Assembly: GCF_014651035.1 (NCBI RefSeq)
Contig: NZ_BMWC01000004.1
Location: forward strand, 620,001 to 684,000
Reading direction: 5' to 3'
Source of the DNA: Streptomyces lomondensis
Lineage (GTDB): Bacteria; Actinomycetota; Actinomycetes; Streptomycetales; Streptomycetaceae
Length of the DNA: 64,000 bases
The stretch's first letter is position 1, and every line of letters begins with the position of its first letter. Below the pieces are notes generated by a model. It was not told the DNA's origin and made no database searches. It saw only the letters and a program-made list of their open reading frames with translations. Of this stretch, positions 61,615-64,000 are shown in pieces. Both the position numbers and the translations under genes were made by a program.

Positions 61615-61821
61615 ATGGGCAGCATCAGAGTGGGCCGGGCGCAGACGAAGCCCGACACGCCCACGCATGTGACCGGCATGCACCAGGGCAACAAGGGACG
61701 GTACGAGGACCAGAAGGGGCACAACGAGGACGGCACCGCCGACGCGCGCCGCTCCACGGGGATCCACTGGAAGCGGCATGACGCCCTCGCGGAGACCATG
61801 CCGAACATCTCGCCGGGATGA
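61615..61821 (+). CDS. Small hydrophilic hydrogenase-cluster protein
   Basis: A 68-aa charged protein (VGRAQTKPDTPTHVTGMHQG, DARRSTGIHWKRHDALAETM, PNISPG). Position, strong AAGGAG-type site and overlap with the next gene (ATGA) make it real. It has no known domain, and low cysteine content argues against metal binding. It is rich in His, Lys and Gly. The role is unknown. Confidence 0.72.
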   Translation: MGSIRVGRAQTKPDTPTHVTGMHQGNKGRYEDQKGHNEDGTADARRSTGIHWKRHDALAETMPNISPG

Positions 61822-62096
61822 CAGCCGTGATCAGAGAGCAGGGAGTCGCCGCAATGAAGGTCCGACGAGCACCCAGACCCATCGCACGCAGATCCATGGC
61901 ACGCAGCCCCCTCGCACGCGGCCTCGTCGCGCGCAGGCGGGGCGGGACGAGCGGGCAGCGGGTGCTGAAGGCCGAGGCCGTCCTGGCGGGCGGTCTGGCC
62001 GTGGCACTGCTGTGCTGGGAGTTTCCCAGCCTGCGGCGGGAGATGCGGATCTGGCGGATGGCCGGCGGTTTCCGCGCCGGCCGCCGCTACCCGTGA
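61818..62096 (+). CDS. Small single-TM protein, DUF6893-like
   Basis: A 92-aa protein. The basic N-terminus (RRAPRPIARRSMARSPLARG) is followed by one hydrophobic stretch (VLAGGLAVALLCWEF) and the tail PSLRREMRIWRMAGGF. The (P)-x-L-R-R-E-x-x-I-W ending matches short DUF6893-type proteins. It may anchor the otherwise soluble hydrogenase to the membrane, which is inference. ATG overlaps the preceding stop; a second ATG at 61854 is possible. Confidence 0.68.
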   Translation: MTAVIREQGVAAMKVRRAPRPIARRSMARSPLARGLVARRRGGTSGQRVLKAEAVLAGGLAVALLCWEFPSLRREMRIWRMAGGFRAGRRYP

Positions 62097-62103
62097 GCCC
62101 GCC

Positions 62104-62454
62104 GTGCACGAACTGTCGATCGCGACCGCGATCATCGAGCGGGCCGGTGAGCTGGCCCGGGCGGACGGGACGGCCGCCGTCTCGGCGGTGACCGTCCGGG
62201 TCGGCGAGCTGGCGGGCGTCGTCCCCGACGCCCTCGGCTTCGCCTTCGAGGTGGCCCGCGACGGCACCGCCCTCGCCGGGGCGCGGCTCGTGGTCGAGCA
62301 GGTGCCCGCGCAGGCCTGGTGCGGCCCGTGCGCCGAGGAGTTCGCGGTGGGCATGCCCCCGTTCTTCTGGTGCCCGCGCTGCGACCGGCCCTCCAGCGAC
62401 CTGCGCAGCGGCCGGGAGCTGGAGATCGCCGGGATCGAACCGGTCCCGACCTAG
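62104..62454 (+). CDS. hypA: Hydrogenase nickel insertion protein HypA
   Basis: A 116-aa nickel chaperone. The N-terminal Met1-His2-Glu3-Leu (MHELSIATAI) provides the nickel ligands, and two Cys pairs (CGPC and CPRC) bind zinc. It hands nickel to the large subunit with HypB, which is not in this window. GTG start, 7 bp after the small membrane protein. It closes the plus-strand hydrogenase run. Confidence 0.93.
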   Translation: MHELSIATAIIERAGELARADGTAAVSAVTVRVGELAGVVPDALGFAFEVARDGTALAGARLVVEQVPAQAWCGPCAEEFAVGMPPFFWCPRCDRPSSDLRSGRELEIAGIEPVPT

Positions 62455-62470
62455 CGCAAGGCCCCGCATA

Positions 62471-62508
62471 GCGGAAGGCCCCGCCGACCCGTCGGCGGGG
62501 CCTTCCGC
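62471..62508. terminator. Strong bidirectional terminator
   Basis: A perfect 18-bp inverted repeat (arms GCGGAAGGCCCCGCCGAC and its complement) with only two bases between arms. It lies 16 nt after the hypA stop and 5 nt past the hypE stop, between converging genes. It is the strongest hairpin in the window. Confidence 0.85.
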
Positions 62509-62513
62509 GCGGG

Positions 62514-63584
62514 TCAGCAGATGCGCGGCAGCTGCTCGCCGAGCGGCAGGTCCACCACCCGGGTGCCGCCGAGACCGGTGGCGACCACCACCATCCCCGG
62601 GTGCTCGGCGACACACTCGCCGATCCGCGCGGCCCCGGCGCCCTGCGGGTGCGCACGCATCGCGGCGAGCACCTCCTCCGCCTCCGACGGCGGGACGAAG
62701 GCGACCAGCCGCCCCTCGTTGGCGACGTACAGGGGATCGAGCCCGAGGAAGCCGCAAGCGTTCGCCACCGCGTCCGGCACCGGAACGGCCCGCTCCTGCA
62801 ACCGGACACCGGTCCCGGACGCACGGGCGATCTCGTTCAGGGACGCCCCCAGGCCGCCCCTGGTGGGGTCGCGCAGCACATGGACGTCCGGGGTGACGGC
62901 CAGCATGGCCGCCACCAGATCCGCCAGCGGCGCGGTGTCGCTGGCGACCTCCACTCCGAACTCCAGGCCCTCCCGGACGCTCATGATCGCCACCCCGTGC
63001 AGGCCGATCGGCCCGCTGACGATGACGACGTCCCCGGGCCGCGCCCGCTGCGGCCGGATGTCCACACCGTCGGGCACCAGCCCCACCCCGGCGGTGGTGA
63101 CGTACACCCCGTCGCCGTGCCCGGACTCCACGACCTTGGTGTCACCCGTGGCGATCGTCACCCCGGCGGTCTCGGCCGCCGCGCCCATCGCTCGCGCGAT
63201 CCGCTCGACGACCGTCAGCTCCACGCCCTCTTCCAGGACGAAGGCGGCGGAGAGGTACGCGGGCCTCGCCCCGCTCATGGCCAGGTCGTTGACGGTGCCG
63301 TTGACCGCGAGGTCCCCGAGGCTGCCGCCCGGGAAGAACAGCGGCCTGACGACATAGGAGTCGGTGGAGAAGGCGAGCCGCGCGCCGCCCAGTTCGAGGA
63401 CGGCGGAGTCGGTGAGAGCGGCGAGGGTGGCGTTGCCGTAGGCGGGGCTGAAGACCTGCTCCATCAGCTCAGCCGACAGGGCGCCGCCTCCGCCGTGCCC
63501 CATCACCACCACACCCTGGTCGCGCAGCGGGGCGGGACACGTCCAGTCGGCCGGGTCGACCACCTCGGCGAGTCGCTCAGGCAA
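62514..63584 (-). CDS. hypE: Hydrogenase maturation factor HypE
   Basis: A 356-aa maturation ATPase. The C-terminal Pro-Arg-Ile-Cys (LPRIC) carries the cysteine that receives carbamoyl from HypF and is dehydrated to thiocyanate for the Fe-CN ligand. The AIR-synthase-like fold shows GHGGGG, AFSTDSYVV, GTVNDLAMSGA and GDTKVVESG. The TTG at 63584 overlaps the hypD stop by 8 nt and has a GGAGGAGG site 9 nt upstream, which supports this start. Confidence 0.93.
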   Translation of the reverse strand: MPERLAEVVDPADWTCPAPLRDQGVVVMGHGGGGALSAELMEQVFSPAYGNATLAALTDSAVLELGGARLAFSTDSYVVRPLFFPGGSLGDLAVNGTVNDLAMSGARPAYLSAAFVLEEGVELTVVERIARAMGAAAETAGVTIATGDTKVVESGHGDGVYVTTAGVGLVPDGVDIRPQRARPGDVVIVSGPIGLHGVAIMSVREGLEFGVEVASDTAPLADLVAAMLAVTPDVHVLRDPTRGGLGASLNEIARASGTGVRLQERAVPVPDAVANACGFLGLDPLYVANEGRLVAFVPPSEAEEVLAAMRAHPQGAGAARIGECVAEHPGMVVVATGLGGTRVVDLPLGEQLPRIC

Positions 63585-64000
63585 CGGGAGCCACCTCCTC
63601 CTGCGATGCCCCGCCGCCCTGCGGCGTCGGGGCGTTCATCCGGCGGTACAGGTAGTAGGCCGCGCAGGCGCCCTCGCTGGAGACCATGGTGGCGCCGAGC
63701 GGGGTGCGCGGGGTGCAGGTGGTGCCGAACGCGGCGCACTCGGTGGGCTTGATCAGGCCCTGGAGCACCTCGCCGCTGCGGCACTCGGCGGGCTCCTCGG
63801 TCCGGATCCCGGTGACGTCGAAGCGGTGCTCGGCGTCGAACGCCCGGAAGGCGTCGGTCAGCCGCCAGCCGCTCGAAGGAATGCGCCCGATACCTCGCCA
63901 GTTGCGGTCGGTGACCTCGAACACCTCCTCGATCATGCGCACGGCGGCAGGATTGCCGTCCTCGCGCACGGCACGCGGGTAGGCGTTCTCCACCCGGTGC
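63577..64000 (-). CDS. hypD: Hydrogenase maturation protein HypD, C-terminal part
   Basis: The last 140 residues are present; the N-terminus lies beyond 64000. It shows VENAYPRAV, WRGIGRIPSSGWRL, the Cys-rich ends PAECRSGEVLQGLIKPTEC and FGTTCTPRTPLGA, and VSSEGACAAYY. HypD carries a 4Fe-4S cluster and the Fe(CN)2CO unit during assembly. It is coupled by overlap to hypE. Confidence 0.92.
   Translation of the reverse strand, partial: HRVENAYPRAVREDGNPAAVRMIEEVFEVTDRNWRGIGRIPSSGWRLTDAFRAFDAEHRFDVTGIRTEEPAECRSGEVLQGLIKPTECAAFGTTCTPRTPLGATMVSSEGACAAYYLYRRMNAPTPQGGGASQEEVAPVA

Noticed and set aside
1..64000. tRNA, rRNA, CRISPR, complete insertion sequence or prophage
   Set aside because: No cloverleaf, rRNA core, regularly spaced repeat-spacer array, transposase or integrase was recognised anywhere in the window.

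Overview
This window is high-GC actinomycete chromosome, almost certainly Streptomyces. The support is the very strong third-position G/C, frequent GTG starts and 4-nt stop/start overlaps (GTGA, ATGA), and Streptomyces-typical families: TerD, the 3-hydroxybutyrate dehydrogenase / GAF-PucR regulator / MHS transporter trio, DUF6069, DUF6223, DUF5947, SigE-like ECF sigma factors and a group 1h [NiFe] hydrogenase. I see no rRNA, tRNA, CRISPR array or intact transposase.

Layout. (1) 1-14.7 kb is ordinary core-like chromosome: a cut beta-helix gene, a membrane protein, a MOSC protein, a proline-rich protein, TerD, a hopanoid-type glycosyltransferase, an Asp/Glu racemase, an O-antigen-ligase-like protein, apolipoprotein N-acyltransferase, a Nudix hydrolase, and the HBDH / PucR / MHS trio. 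(2) 14.7-15.9 kb is a scar zone, with five helically phased GTGCTGACT repeats and a hydantoinase A fragment. (3) 15.9-17 kb holds a MarR regulator divergent from a DUF6069 membrane protein, with two well-formed operators between them. (4) 17.1-28.4 kb is a catabolic island: an MFS transporter, a LysR regulator, and a nine-gene same-strand run (FAH hydrolase, cyclase, FAD monooxygenase, amidohydrolase, extradiol-type dioxygenase, second FAH protein, SDR, two-subunit CoA transferase). It looks like a complete ring-cleavage route of unknown substrate, and shared GTGGATG/CATCCAC palindromes link the transporter to the LysR-controlled promoter.

(5) 28.5-36.8 kb is partly decayed: a DoxX-like gene, a frameshifted APC permease, DUF6223, a two-component system preceded by a perfect 15-bp inverted repeat, PadR, an Lrp gene with a probable single-base deletion, a YqeB remnant, other debris, a membrane protein and a sirtuin. 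(6) 36.8-43 kb holds a zinc sugar-dehydrogenase-like gene, gluconokinase, an MMPL exporter and an OmpR-type two-component system. (7) 43-49.3 kb is a second uncharacterised metabolic locus: GntR and LysR regulators, an MFS transporter, a D-2-hydroxyacid dehydrogenase, and an AtuA-like (DUF1446) protein translationally coupled to a DUF4387 protein. A near-identical palindrome upstream of the GntR gene and upstream of the MMPL gene suggests one GntR regulon. (8) 49.3-53.4 kb holds a hotdog thioesterase/TetR pair, an ECF sigma factor with a small membrane partner, a secreted repeat protein, a GNAT enzyme and two abutting gene fragments. (9) 53.4-55.8 kb holds malic enzyme and a second DUF6069 protein.

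(10) 56-64 kb is the high-affinity group 1h hydrogenase locus: a 504-aa conserved protein of unknown role, small and large subunits, a NifU-like protein, DUF5947, two small proteins and HypA. These converge through a strong shared terminator on HypE and HypD, and HypD runs off the window. The small subunit carries the Asp-for-Cys exchange expected for oxygen-insensitive H2 scavengers.

The most likely undescribed systems are the 17-28 kb ring-cleavage island, the AtuA/DUF4387/2-hydroxyacid locus and the accessory proteins of the hydrogenase operon.
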